A program made the translations under genes and the position numbers. A stretch of 34,025 bases of DNA from Acidobacteriota bacterium (GTDB lineage Bacteria > Acidobacteriota > Thermoanaerobaculia > Multivoradales > JAHEKO01), in NCBI GenBank assembly GCA_022561975.1, contig JADFQD010000024.1:1-34025 (forward strand). Reading direction: 5' to 3'. Position 1 is the first letter of the stretch; the number at the start of each line of letters is the position of its first letter. This document shows, one piece after another, positions 9,305 through 17,957 of this stretch. Under the pieces are notes generated by a model. That model was not told the origin of the DNA. It worked only from the letters and a program-made list of their open reading frames with translations, and did not search any database.

Positions 9305-10324
9305 ATGTCGCGAACATCGCTCTTTCGTGTGCTCGGCTGCCTGACGGTCTGCGCGGCGCTTATCGGCGCGGTGGGCGGCGCAGCGGTCGCGGCCGGCTCT
9401 TTCGTCAACTTCGAAACGCCGACGGTTCATCCGCTGGATCTCAGTCCGGACCGCAATACGCTGGCCGTCGTCAACTTGGCCGCGGGGCGGTTGCTCCTGT
9501 TCGATGTCGCGGACGGCAACCCCAAGCAGATCGGCTCGGTGCCGGTGGGCTTGGATCCGGTCTCGGCGAGGTTCCGCGACAATCAAGAAGTCTGGGTCGT
9601 CAACCACATCTCGGACAGCATCTCGATCGTTGACGTCCCCACCCTGCGAGTCCGGGCAACGCTCGACACCGATGACGAGCCCGCGGACGTGGTGTTCGCC
9701 GGCGATCCCGCCCGGGCCTTCGTGTCCTGCTCGCAAGCGAACACCGTGCTCGTGTTCGAGCCCGACAAATTGGGCAAGAAACCGAAGCGCGTCAAGATCG
9801 GTGCCGAAGATCCCCGTGCCATGGCGGTATCGCCCAACGGAAAAACCGTCTATGTCGCGATCTTCGAGTCCGGCAATCGTTCGACGGTTTTGGCGGGCGC
9901 CTTCGATATCGAGCAACAGGACAACCGGCCGAGTATTGCCAGGAACGTCGTCAGCGACCCCGCGGGCCCGTACGGTGGTCAGAACCCGCCTCCCAACCGT
10001 GGCGCAGCCTTCGAGCCGCCGATCGCTTCGAACCTCCCGACGCCGCCACCGGTGGCGCTGATCGTCAAAAAGAACCCGGCCGGCCGGCGGGAAGGATTAT
10101 TCCCTGTCGGGCACCACGAAAAAAGTCTTACAAAGTGGTTGTCAGGGTTGCTGGACTCGCCGAAGCGGCAAGCGCTGAAGGAATTTCGGGCAGGCAGACC
10201 CTACAGGACATTATCGGCAAGGAGCCCCATCACTGGCGAGGAGATCGCGATGGCCTGGAAGAGTTCGCGGACGCCTTCCACGGGCTCCTGGGTGACGACA
10301 AGAAATTGTCGCGACCGAAAATGA
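9305..10324 (+). pseudogene. 5' part of broken YncE-like propeller / c-type cytochrome gene
   Basis: The ATG at 9305 follows AACGGAG and opens a signal peptide (residues 1-~30, ending VAAG). Up to ~residue 258 the sequence reads as a YVTN/YncE-type beta-propeller: HPLDLSPDRNTLAVVN, VPVGLDPVSARFR, VVNHISDSISIVD, DDEPADVVFAGDPARAF, and the family landmark GGQNPPPNRG. After VALIVKKNPAGR (about 10085) the similarity stops and the frame runs through unrelated sequence to a stop at 10324. In related proteins, as I remember them, the propeller continues for several hundred residues and includes a first heme motif; that middle is missing here. The gene resumes in another frame (next entry). Confidence 0.75.
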
Positions 10325-11349
10325 AGAAGTTCGAGAAGTTCCTGGCGACGATTCATTTTCCACCGAATCCCTTTCGCAACTTCGACAACTCCCTGCCGAC
10401 GTCCGTGTCGCTCAGGGATCATCGTCGCTCCGGCCGTTTCGGCAATGAGGGCAAGGCTCTTCCCAAAGGCAACGCCCGTCGCGGCCTCGAGCTCTTTCGG
10501 ACCCGTCTCATCGACGCCAACGCCATAACCTGCGTTACCTGCCACACGCTGCCGACCGGGCAGGGCACGCCGATGCGACGCAACGGAGTCCTGTTCGATC
10601 CGATTCCGGCCGGGCCCAACGGTGAGACCCACCAAGCGTTGATCGGCCAAGACGCTTCCGAGCAGCGCGGCTTCAAGGTCCCACATCTGAGAAACCTGTA
10701 CGACAAGGTCGGAATGGAGACGACGCAAAAGAACAGCCGCGCCGGCTTCGGGTTTTTTCATGACGGATCGATCGACTCGTTGGCACGGTTCGTCAGCACC
10801 GAAGTCTTCGATGTCGAGAGTGACCGGGAAGTTGCCGACCTGGTGGCGTTCATGCTCGCCTTCTCGGGCTCGGACTTCGAACAACGTCTCCTGGAACCGC
10901 CGGGCACCGACAGTCTGGACGTCCACGCCGCGGTCGGACGGCAGGCGACAGTGAGCGGTCCGGGCCAGAAGGCGTCCCTCATAGGCGCCATGGTGTCGGT
11001 GGCAAAAACGAGCGCGGTCGAACTCTCCGTCAAGACCGTAGAGAACGGCGCCGAACGAGGTTGGCTCTACGACCCGGCCGGCGACGCATTCGCATCCGAC
11101 CGATCCGGGGAAGCGCCGCTGAGCTTGTCCGCTCTCCTCGCCCGAGCCGCCCCCGGCGCCGAGCTGACCTTCACAGTTGTCGCACGGGGTACCGGAGAGA
11201 GCATCGCCTTCGATCGGACGGGTGCCGATCTGCGCGCGTTGAGGGCGGTCCGCGCGCTGGATCCCGAGCCTCTCGGGATCCGAAACCCAAGAAACCGGAA
11301 GCCGAGGATCGAAGACTCCAATGTGCCACCGCAACCGCCGCAAGAGTAG
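10135..11349 (+). pseudogene. 3' part of broken propeller / c-type cytochrome gene
   Basis: In frame +1 relative to the window, family-like sequence begins near 10190 with RQTLQDIIGKEPHHWRGDRDG and continues through KFLATIHFPPNPFRNFDNSL. A single heme-binding CVTCH follows (10531-10545), then KVPHLRNLYDKVGMETTQ, GFGFFHDGS and LVAFMLAFSGSD, all typical of the di-heme peroxidase-like cytochrome domain at the end of YncE-cytochrome proteins. The open frame has only a GTG at 10135 and no signal peptide, so a free product could not be exported or receive heme. The last ~130 residues (after HAAVGRQATV) are an unplaced domain. Together with 9305-10324 this is one gene that lost its centre and its frame. 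Confidence 0.75.
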
Positions 11350-11407
11350 GGTCACAGATTCTCGAGAACTCGGAACCCTTCAGGTGCCGGCTGCGTCCTA
11401 ATACGAG

Positions 11408-12037
11408 ATGCCTGAGTTGCGTCAGCAGGAAAGCACGGGTTCCGGCCCTGCGAGCTTGCTCCCTAACATCTTTGATTACAGCGATTTGATCGCGCGCTGC
11501 CGCCGCGGCGACGACCTGGCTTGGGAGGCGTTGGTCCGGCGCCTGGAGGGGAGGGTGTACGCCATCGCTCTTCACTATCTCCGGGACCGTGAGGAAGCGC
11601 GAGATGCGGCCCAGGACATCTTCGTCAGGCTCTACCAGAAGCTTCACACGGTTCGGGATGACAAGCCGTTCTTGGCGTGGGTGATGAAAATTTCCCGGAA
11701 TCTGTGCGTCGATCGACTCCGGCGGCTGAGTGTCCGGACACCAGCGCACTCGGTGCCGCTCGAGGATGCCCCGGAGCCTACGGTGCGGCTACCGAGTCCC
11801 GAAGAGAGCTGCCTGAACAGCGCCCGAGATCGTCTCGTCTACCACGCCCTCGGGACACTCAGCGAGCGCAACCGCGAGATCATTCTGCTCAAGGACATTC
11901 AAGAGCTGAAACTGGTCGAGATCGCCGACATGATGTCGGCCCCGCTCGGGACGATCAAATCGCGTTGGAACCGCGCGCGCCTCGAGCTGGCGAAGGCGGT
12001 CCGACGCTTGGAGCCCTCGGAGGAGGCGGCCCTGTGA
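11408..12037 (+). CDS. ECF-family RNA polymerase sigma factor
   Basis: A 209-residue sigma-70 family factor. Region 2 spans ~residues 20-95 (LIARCRRGDDLAWEALVRRL, DAAQDIFVRLYQKL, FLAWVMKISRNLCVDRLRR). Region 4 spans ~135-195 (LGTLSERNREIILLKDIQEL, EIADMMSAPLGTIKSRWNRAR). Regions 1 and 3 are missing, as expected for an ECF factor. It would redirect RNA polymerase to a small regulon. The stop overlaps the GTG of the anti-sigma gene by 4 bp (GTGA), so the pair is translationally coupled. The ATG at 11408 lacks an obvious Shine-Dalgarno. Regulation by the downstream anti-sigma factor is inferred from the arrangement, the usual one for this family. Confidence 0.95.
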   Translation: MPELRQQESTGSGPASLLPNIFDYSDLIARCRRGDDLAWEALVRRLEGRVYAIALHYLRDREEARDAAQDIFVRLYQKLHTVRDDKPFLAWVMKISRNLCVDRLRRLSVRTPAHSVPLEDAPEPTVRLPSPEESCLNSARDRLVYHALGTLSERNREIILLKDIQELKLVEIADMMSAPLGTIKSRWNRARLELAKAVRRLEPSEEAAL

Positions 12038-12846
12038 ACTGTCACGAGTTCGAGAGCGGGCTCGACGTTCTTCTTACGGGCCCGATCGGTCCCAAGACTC
12101 GTGCGGCTCTCGAACACCACGCCGGTACGTGCGCTTCGTGCTCCGATCTGCTCGCGCTGGCGCGGCTCCCAAATCAGGAGCCGGACGACTTCACGACCGG
12201 CGTCCTGAACAGAACCAGCGGCGCAGCCTGCCGCCAGGCCGAGGAGAGCCTGCCGGATTTCGCCGCCAACGTTGTGCTCCCCGAGGGAGACCAGGAACTC
12301 TTGGCCGAGCATCTCGAGCATTGCCGGACCTGCTCCGGACTGGTGAGAGAGCTCGAGCGTTTGGCTGCCGATCTACCCCGACTTTCGATCGTGCAGCCCG
12401 AGATCAGCCTGCTCGCCGATGTGCTGCGCAGAACGCTGCCGGTACCGGTCCGGCTGCGGCGCTGGTGGACGGCGACCTGGCCGCAGTCGGTCCGACGGCC
12501 CCGCTTCGCTTCCGAGCTCGCCTTTGCGGCCACCCTGGTCATCGTGGTGATCTTTGGTAGTCCGGTTTCGCCTCTGCAGGCGATGCCCGAACGGGCGTTC
12601 GAAATGGTCCGAACCGAGTCATTCGAACAGCTCGAGCACTTCGAGGTGTTGCGGGCGGCAGCACGAGAAGCGATCGGCGCGAGGCTACAAGCAACGGTCG
12701 ACAGCGGTACCCAGAGCGTGCAGAGCTTAGCCGCCGCGAGTCGCTCGAAGATCGGAACCATCCTGGAGGAGATTGCGTCTTGGTTTGAGAACGCCGAGGA
12801 CGAACCGCCGGCGAAAGCAAATCCAACGACAGAGGAGACATCATGA
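12034..12846 (+). CDS. Membrane-anchored anti-sigma factor with two zinc-finger motifs
   Basis: The GTG at 12034 overlaps the sigma stop and is preceded by GGAGGAGG; the upstream extension of this frame is only the sigma gene read out of frame. The 270-residue product has two copies of the anti-sigma zinc motif: C3 with H29-x3-C33-x2-C36, and C66 with H93-x3-C97-x2-C100. One membrane segment follows at ~162-176 (FAATLVIVVIFG), then a ~90-residue Ala/Glu-rich helical region outside the membrane. It would hold the sigma factor inactive until an envelope signal. Its stop overlaps the next gene by ATGA. The doubled zinc finger is less common than a single one. Confidence 0.88.
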   Translation: MNCHEFESGLDVLLTGPIGPKTRAALEHHAGTCASCSDLLALARLPNQEPDDFTTGVLNRTSGAACRQAEESLPDFAANVVLPEGDQELLAEHLEHCRTCSGLVRELERLAADLPRLSIVQPEISLLADVLRRTLPVPVRLRRWWTATWPQSVRRPRFASELAFAATLVIVVIFGSPVSPLQAMPERAFEMVRTESFEQLEHFEVLRAAAREAIGARLQATVDSGTQSVQSLAAASRSKIGTILEEIASWFENAEDEPPAKANPTTEETS

Positions 12847-13394
12847 ACGAACCCATCTCTCAAATGGCTGAACCCTCAGTCCCGCCCCAGCAGGCCGCAG
12901 CGCCGGCGCCGGCTGCCGGCTACAGCGACTCTCGCCGCAAGTCCCCGTTTCTGGCCTCCGTGCTCTCGGCCATGCCCGGCCTCGGTCAGGTCTATGTCGG
13001 CTATTACCAGCGCGGCTTTATTCACGCTATCGTGGCCGCCGTCTCGGTGACTCTTCTCGCATCCGGCCTCGGGTCGTTGACCCCCATGGTAGCCATCTTC
13101 CTGGCCTTCTTCTGGCTCTACAACGTCATCGATGCCGGGCGTCGCGCCGCGCTCTACAACTACGCACTCGAGGGTGGCAAAGAACTGGAGCTGCCGGATG
13201 ACTTCCAGTTCCCAGGACTCCGAGGATCACTGGTCGGTGGCGTCACCCTCGTCGTCGTCGGCCTGACTCTGCTCGCCAACACGCGTTTCGACGTGTCACT
13301 CGCGTGGGTCGAGGAGTGGTGGCCGATGGCGATCGTCGCGTTCGGTGGCTATCTCGTCTACAAAGCGATCCAGGAGAAGGCGAAAGGGGAATAG
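12843..13394 (+). CDS. Small multi-pass membrane protein (TM2/DUF5683-like)
   Basis: A 183-residue protein coupled to the anti-sigma gene by ATGA, with AGGAG upstream. Residues 1-33 are a Pro/Ala/Gln-rich cytoplasmic leader. SPFLASVLSAMPGLGQVYVG (from ~34) is the start motif of TM2-like/DUF5683-like proteins, followed by YYQRGFIHAI and four to five membrane segments (~58-98 as a pair, ~133-150, ~160-178). The short lysine-rich end is cytoplasmic. Function is not established for this family. As the third gene of the sigma operon it may sense or signal membrane state to the anti-sigma factor, but that is inference from position. A strong terminator follows 30 bp downstream. Confidence 0.85.
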   Translation: MNEPISQMAEPSVPPQQAAAPAPAAGYSDSRRKSPFLASVLSAMPGLGQVYVGYYQRGFIHAIVAAVSVTLLASGLGSLTPMVAIFLAFFWLYNVIDAGRRAALYNYALEGGKELELPDDFQFPGLRGSLVGGVTLVVVGLTLLANTRFDVSLAWVEEWWPMAIVAFGGYLVYKAIQEKAKGE

Positions 13395-13424
13395 CACCCG
13401 GACCTCGAATAGTCGAAACCCACG

Positions 13425-13460
13425 AGCCCCCTGGTCCCTTCGGGATTCCAGGGGGCTTTT
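13425..13460 (+). terminator. Rho-independent terminator of the sigma operon
   Basis: AGCCCCCTGG (13425-13434) pairs perfectly with CCAGGGGGCT (13448-13457). An inner TCCC/GGGA stem extends it across a two-base bulge, and a short T-run follows. It lies 30 bp after the stop of the membrane protein gene. Confidence 0.92.
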
Positions 13461-13637
13461 GCGTGGGAGGAAAACTTGCGACCGCCGACTCCGTATAGTA
13501 TTTCTCCGCGAAGTTCAAAGGTTTGCCGAGGCGGCCCCGAGGCGCCGCCGAAGCACCAATGAGAGCGAGTCTCGATTGAAACATGCAACCCAGGTGAGCC
13601 GCGGAGCTCGGTCCGTTCGAGCCTGAAGGAGGCCCAC

Positions 13638-16298
13638 ATGCAGAAACGAATTTCTCTTCTTCTTGTCGCCGCATTCTTGATTCTCGGGTTGGCGCCATCC
13701 GTCGCCGAAGGCAAGAAGAAAGAAGAAGCCGAGGAAAAGCCCGCCGCAGAGGAGGCTGCAGAGCCCAAGGCTGGCGACGAGAAAGAGAAGGACGACGACA
13801 AGCCGTTCGACGAAGTCATCGAGGACTTCGAGGCCATAGAGGGATTCTTCACCTTCTACAGGAACGAAAAAGAGGGCAAGGTCTACCTCGAGATCCGCCC
13901 CGAACAGATGGACACGATTTTTCTTTGCTCGATCACCCGTTCGGCTGGTGACGGCTTCTTCTTCGACTCCGGGGCGATGCTCGGCGAGTTCCTGTTCGTC
14001 TTCACCCGGGTCGGCAAGACGATTCGTTTCCTTCACAAGAACGTCTACTTTCAAGCCGACAAAGGGACCGCGATTCGCCGCGCCCTGGACCGCGGGCTGT
14101 CCGACTCCCTCATGGGCAGCGCCAAGATCGAGAGCGCACCGCACCCAGAGCGCGGCAGTGTCCTCGTCGACCCTTCGAGTTTCTTCATCCAAGACATCTC
14201 GGCGGTTGGCTACATCTTCAAGAAGTTCATCGACGACTACGAGTACAGTTTCGACAAGGAGAACAGCCACTTCGGTACCCTCAAGTCCTTTCCCGGCAAC
14301 AGCGAAATCGACACGGTGCTCTACTTCAAGACCGACGCGCCGAAGAGCGTACCGACGCTGCCGGATAACCGAAGCTTCAGACACATCTACCACTACAGCC
14401 TGTCCGCGCTACCTGATACCGATTTCCGACCGCGTCTCGCGGACGACCGTGTTGGGCACTTTCTGACCATGCATCAGGACTACAGCTCGCCGCTTCAGGA
14501 CACGCCCTACGTGCGCTACGTCAATCGATGGGATCTGCAGAAGGCCGAGCCAAAGTTCGAGAAGTCGAAGCCGCGCCAGCCGATCGTCTTCTGGCTCGAG
14601 AACACGATTCCCGTGCAGTTCCGCGATTCGGTGCGTGAGGGGATCCTGCTCTGGAACGACGCCTTCGAACGCATCGGCTTCGAAGAGGCGATCGTCGTCA
14701 AGCAGCAGCCGGACGACGCCGACTGGGATCCGTCGGACGTGCGTTACAACACCGTGCGCTGGATCGTTCGTCCAGGCGGTGGATACGCCGTCGGACCCTC
14801 GCGGACCAACCCGTTTACCGGCCAGATCTACGACGCCGACATTCGCGTGAGCGCCGACATGCTGCGCTTCGTCTATCGTGAGTTCGAGGAGTTCGCGGCT
14901 CCGGTTGCCCAGGGCGACGCCATTGCTGCGCGCCTCGGCATCCTCGGCCGTGCCCGAGCGCTTTGCGATCATCAGCAGGGTGCCGCCCAGCAAGCGGCCT
15001 TCGGCTGGAGCGTTCTATCTGCCCGGGCCATGTCGGAGGCGGCCGGAACGTCGGGAATCAACCTCGAGGAATTCATCCATCAGTTCTTGGTCGAGGTGAT
15101 CGCCCACGAGGTCGGACACACGCTCGGCCTGCGCCACAACTTCAAGGCATCGACGATCCGCGAGGTCGACGACCTCCACGACCCGAACGAGCCATTTACG
15201 GGCTCGGTGATGGACTACAACCCGGTGAACGTGGCTCCCAAGAATGCGTCGCAGGGCAACTACTACCAGACCGTGCTCGGCCCGTACGACTACTGGGCAA
15301 TCGAGTATGCCTACCGACCGATCAGCGCCGACAGTCCGGAAAGCGAGAAGAGCATCCTCGAGAGCATCGCTTCGAAGGCTGCCGACCCGTTGCTCCAGTA
15401 CGGCACCGACGAAGACGCCTTCGGAGGCCCACGAGGCATGGACCCGATGGCGACCCGGTGGGACCTGGGCTCCGACTCGGTGGACTACTACGTCGGTCGC
15501 GTGGCGCTGGCCGAAGAACTCTGGTCGAGCCTCGAGCAGACGTTCGAGACTCCGGGAGAACGCTACCAAAAACTCAGAATGGTCTTCGGCCAGGGGTTCA
15601 GAGAGTATCGAGGCGCGGTCCGCAACGTCAGCAAGTACATCGGCGGTCTCTATCACCGACGCGACCACATCGGCGATCCGGGGGGTCGATTGCCTTTCGA
15701 GCCGGTGAACGCCGGCAAGCAGCGCCAAGCGCTGCAATTCCTGACCGACGAGATCTTCTCCGTCGAAGCCTTCGCCTTCCCGACGTCGCTACTCGACAAA
15801 GTAGCGACAGAGCGGATGTGGGATTTCTCGAGGTCTCTCTTCGAACAGCCGCGAAACGACTACCCAATTCACCAAGTGATCCGGTCGATTCAGTCGATCC
15901 CACTCGATCACGTCTACAGCCCGGTGCTGATGAGTCGAATGCTCGACATCGAACTCCGAGAGGGCGGCGACCACCTGACCCTGCCGGAGGTTTTCGACGG
16001 ATTCAGAGACGCGATCTGGTCCGAGGTCGCCGCCCATACCGACGTCGGCAGCATCCGCCGCGGTCTCCAACGCGAGCACTTGAACAAGCTCGTCGGCTTG
16101 GTGGTGAACCCGGCGCCAGAAACACCACAGGATGCCTCCGCCCTGGCCCGCGCCGACCTCAAGCGGCTCGCCGACGAGATTGGCGACGCCCTCGGTTCGG
16201 GCGGTCTCGACACCTACACGAGCGCGCATCTCGATGAGAGCTTGGCCCTTATGGAAGCTGCGCTCGACGCGGGAATCGATCGCAAGCTGGGAGGGTAG
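13638..16298 (+). CDS. Secreted zinc metalloprotease (DUF5117/DUF4953 type)
   Basis: An 886-residue exported protein with a strong AAGGAGG before the ATG. Residues 1-25 are a signal peptide (ISLLLVAAFLILGLAPSVAE). Residues ~26-58 are a highly charged K/E/D linker. A DUF5117-like N-terminal domain follows (EGFFTFYRNEKEGKVYLEI, LVDPSSFFIQDIS). The catalytic zinc site is HEVGHTLGLRHN with H490, E491 and H494, and a third ligand is expected at the following H500; the downstream GSVMDYNPVN supplies the Met-turn expected of metzincin-like enzymes. The C-terminal third is helical. It is likely periplasmic or secreted; substrate unknown. It stands alone and is convergent with the minus-strand gene ending at 16321, with no terminator visible between. 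Confidence 0.92.
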   Translation: MQKRISLLLVAAFLILGLAPSVAEGKKKEEAEEKPAAEEAAEPKAGDEKEKDDDKPFDEVIEDFEAIEGFFTFYRNEKEGKVYLEIRPEQMDTIFLCSITRSAGDGFFFDSGAMLGEFLFVFTRVGKTIRFLHKNVYFQADKGTAIRRALDRGLSDSLMGSAKIESAPHPERGSVLVDPSSFFIQDISAVGYIFKKFIDDYEYSFDKENSHFGTLKSFPGNSEIDTVLYFKTDAPKSVPTLPDNRSFRHIYHYSLSALPDTDFRPRLADDRVGHFLTMHQDYSSPLQDTPYVRYVNRWDLQKAEPKFEKSKPRQPIVFWLENTIPVQFRDSVREGILLWNDAFERIGFEEAIVVKQQPDDADWDPSDVRYNTVRWIVRPGGGYAVGPSRTNPFTGQIYDADIRVSADMLRFVYREFEEFAAPVAQGDAIAARLGILGRARALCDHQQGAAQQAAFGWSVLSARAMSEAAGTSGINLEEFIHQFLVEVIAHEVGHTLGLRHNFKASTIREVDDLHDPNEPFTGSVMDYNPVNVAPKNASQGNYYQTVLGPYDYWAIEYAYRPISADSPESEKSILESIASKAADPLLQYGTDEDAFGGPRGMDPMATRWDLGSDSVDYYVGRVALAEELWSSLEQTFETPGERYQKLRMVFGQGFREYRGAVRNVSKYIGGLYHRRDHIGDPGGRLPFEPVNAGKQRQALQFLTDEIFSVEAFAFPTSLLDKVATERMWDFSRSLFEQPRNDYPIHQVIRSIQSIPLDHVYSPVLMSRMLDIELREGGDHLTLPEVFDGFRDAIWSEVAAHTDVGSIRRGLQREHLNKLVGLVVNPAPETPQDASALARADLKRLADEIGDALGSGGLDTYTSAHLDESLALMEAALDAGIDRKLGG

Positions 16299-16320
16299 GA
16301 CGCGGCGTTAACCCAGTAAG

Positions 16321-16575
16321 TCACCTCACCTGGCTCACCCGGTTCGCCCGGGCTTTCGCTTCCTTCAGCCGCTCGATCAGTTGGCTCAGTTCAGGCGGCG
16401 TCTCGTTGTCCGAAATCAGTCTCAGCATGGGCCTGCGGGCCGTGCCGAGCACCGTGCCGGTGTCCTGAACGTTGATGGTGAACTTCGAGCTTCCGCTGAA
16501 GGCGGTAACGGTGACCGTGCAGTCGCTCTTTCGACAACTTCGGAATGATCCTAACCTATCCTCATCCCAGCTCAT
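16321..16575 (-). CDS. 84-residue unknown protein coupled to AlgH-like gene
   Basis: The ATG at 16575 overlaps the stop of the AlgH-like gene by ATGA, a strong sign that this small frame is translated. The product has a Cys pair in SCRKSDC, a beta-rich middle (TVTVTAFSGSSKFTINVQD), and a helical, charged end (LSQLIERLKEAKARANRV). There is no signal peptide or membrane segment, so it should be cytoplasmic unless it is exported with its partner. I do not recognise a family. A much longer frame covers this region, but its upstream part is out-of-frame reading of the AlgH-like gene, so only the last 84 codons are proposed as real. Confidence 0.6.
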   Translation of the reverse strand: MSWDEDRLGSFRSCRKSDCTVTVTAFSGSSKFTINVQDTGTVLGTARRPMLRLISDNETPPELSQLIERLKEAKARANRVSQVR

Positions 16576-17213
16576 CTTCGACCCGGAAGCCGAACCAAGG
16601 CGACGCGCATCTTGGTGCGCCGGATGAACTCGTCCCACAGGTCTTCTTCGCCGCCGGCAAAGATGATCGCCTCGGTGGCGGGAAAGATGTGCCAGCCGCG
16701 AGCCTCGACCTCGGCCTCGAGCTGCCCCGGAGCCCAACCGGCATGCCCGGCATAGAGCCGGAACTTCTCTTCGCCTCGAGGTTTGGTCAGCATCCGTTCG
16801 AGCAGTTCCCCGTCCCAGCCGGCGTAGACCGTGCCCAGGACGTGCATCTGGTCGGCATGCTCTTCGCCGGTCGTGAACAGCATGAGCATCTGGTGAATCG
16901 CAACAGGACCGCCTACGAAGAACGGCTCTTCGATGTCTGCGGCTCCCTCGAGCTCGGGAAAAACTCTGTCCAGCCGTGCGCGGCTGGGGCGGTTGAGCAC
17001 GATTCCCATGCTCCCGGCCTCGCCGTGATCGAGCAACAAGACCACGGTCCTGTCGAAATTCGGGTCCAGAAGACCTTCGCTGGCGACGATCAGGCGGCCC
17101 TTGCCGAGTGACGCGGCGGATTGCGCAGGCAGGCGCGACGCCGAGAACAGCAGTCCCGTCACGGCAACGACACCGAAAAGTCGGTAGATCCGGGTTGAGA
17201 TATTCATTCCCAC
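16572..17213 (-). CDS. Exported YqgE/AlgH (UPF0301) family protein
   Basis: A 213-residue protein; residues ~38-205 are a full UPF0301 domain: GRLIVASEGLLDPNFDRTVV, GSMGIVLNRPS, PFFVGGPV, LYAGHAGWAPGQLEAEVEAR and GWHIFPATEAIIF. AlgH in Pseudomonas and YqgE in enterobacteria are cytosolic and poorly understood. This one has an extra N-terminal extension with a typical signal peptide (hydrophobic VVAVTGLLFSA, cleavage near LPAQ-SAA), suggesting periplasmic export. The start is either the GTG at 17213 or the ATG at 17207; the ribosome site is weak for both. The gene is coupled by ATGA to the 84-residue protein downstream. Confidence 0.88.
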   Translation of the reverse strand: MGMNISTRIYRLFGVVAVTGLLFSASRLPAQSAASLGKGRLIVASEGLLDPNFDRTVVLLLDHGEAGSMGIVLNRPSRARLDRVFPELEGAADIEEPFFVGGPVAIHQMLMLFTTGEEHADQMHVLGTVYAGWDGELLERMLTKPRGEEKFRLYAGHAGWAPGQLEAEVEARGWHIFPATEAIIFAGGEEDLWDEFIRRTKMRVALVRLPGRR

Positions 17214-17390
17214 GACTCTCGGGTTTCGGGTCCCTAGGAGATGCCATTCTAGACCCGATGGGGCCCCATGAGAGCATCCGCGCCCAGAAGCTCACGGCTA
17301 GACCCTATGACTCGTACACACCGGATGTTTCGGATCCCGCCAGCTGGCGCCCTGCGGGGATAAGGTATAGTTAGTGCTTCATACATCTTG

Positions 17391-17419
17391 TCTGACGGGC
17401 AGACCGTCGGACCGTCAGA
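17391..17419 (+). promoter_or_regulatory. 5'-UTR hairpin next to ribosome-binding site
   Basis: TCTGACGG (17391-17398) and CCGTCAGA (17412-17419) form a perfect 8-bp stem that ends directly before AAAAGGAGAAG, the ribosome site of the NTF2-like gene. A direct repeat GACCGTC (17402-17408 and 17410-17416) lies within it, so an alternative fold is possible. It could be an operator, or an RNA structure affecting translation. Confidence 0.5.
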
Positions 17420-17433
17420 AAAGGAGAAGTGCA

Positions 17434-17892
17434 ATGAAGCGTGTCGTCGTAGTTAGTGCCGTGTTGGTGACCCTGATCGCAGGGCTGGCCGTGGCCATGC
17501 ACCATGAGACGGATGCTCTTATCGAGCTCGACAAGGAGTGGGGTTCCGCGGCGCTGGGGCAAGATGCCGTGGATGCCATCAATCGAATCATTTCCGACGA
17601 CGTGATGGCGATCGACGCGGACGGTCTCGGCTCCAAGGCCGCCATGATCGAGGCGGCGCAGGAAGACGACGCACCGACCGGGCCGTACATGGCCGACAAC
17701 TACGAGGTCAAGTTCCTGACCGATGACGTGGCGGTCATGGTCCACCACGCGGGCGATCCCGACCCCCACTGGAGCCTCCACGTGTGGCAGAAGAAGGACG
17801 ACAAGTGGACGGTGGTGGCCACCGCGTCGGCACCTGAGGCCGCGGCCGATGCCGAGGACGAGGACGAGGACGAGGACAAGGACGAGGAATAG
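17434..17892 (+). CDS. Exported NTF2-like (SnoaL/DUF4440-type) protein
   Basis: The ATG at 17434 follows AAAGGAGAAG and gives a 152-residue protein; an in-frame start at 17374 would put the signal peptide inside, so it was rejected. Residues 1-~21 are a signal peptide (VVVSAVLVTLIAGLAVA). Residues ~25-130 have the NTF2-like fold pattern: a first helix LIELDKEWGSAALGQD, DAINRIISDDVMAIDADG, SKAAMIEA, then strands YEVKFLTDDVAVMVHHAGD and WSLHVWQKKDDKWTVVATA. The acidic tail EDEDEDEDKDEE is unusual and may bind cations. Enzymatic role unknown; members range from isomerases to non-catalytic ligand binders. Likely monocistronic, possibly regulated by the 5' hairpin. Confidence 0.82.
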   Translation: MKRVVVVSAVLVTLIAGLAVAMHHETDALIELDKEWGSAALGQDAVDAINRIISDDVMAIDADGLGSKAAMIEAAQEDDAPTGPYMADNYEVKFLTDDVAVMVHHAGDPDPHWSLHVWQKKDDKWTVVATASAPEAAADAEDEDEDEDKDEE

Positions 17893-17957
17893 GCTCGGAC
17901 CGGGCCGCGAGACGTTTCTCGAGGTTCGGGTCCTACCCCCGTTGTAGTCTGCGTCGC

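Noticed and set aside
11677-12033. Extension of the anti-sigma frame upstream into the sigma gene
   Set aside because: It lies wholly within the sigma gene in another frame; the GTG at 12034 has a strong ribosome site and the standard overlap.
16576-17295. Upstream part of a 324-codon minus-strand frame
   Set aside because: It is arginine-rich out-of-frame reading of the AlgH-like gene. Only the last 84 codons (16321-16575) are kept as a separate gene.
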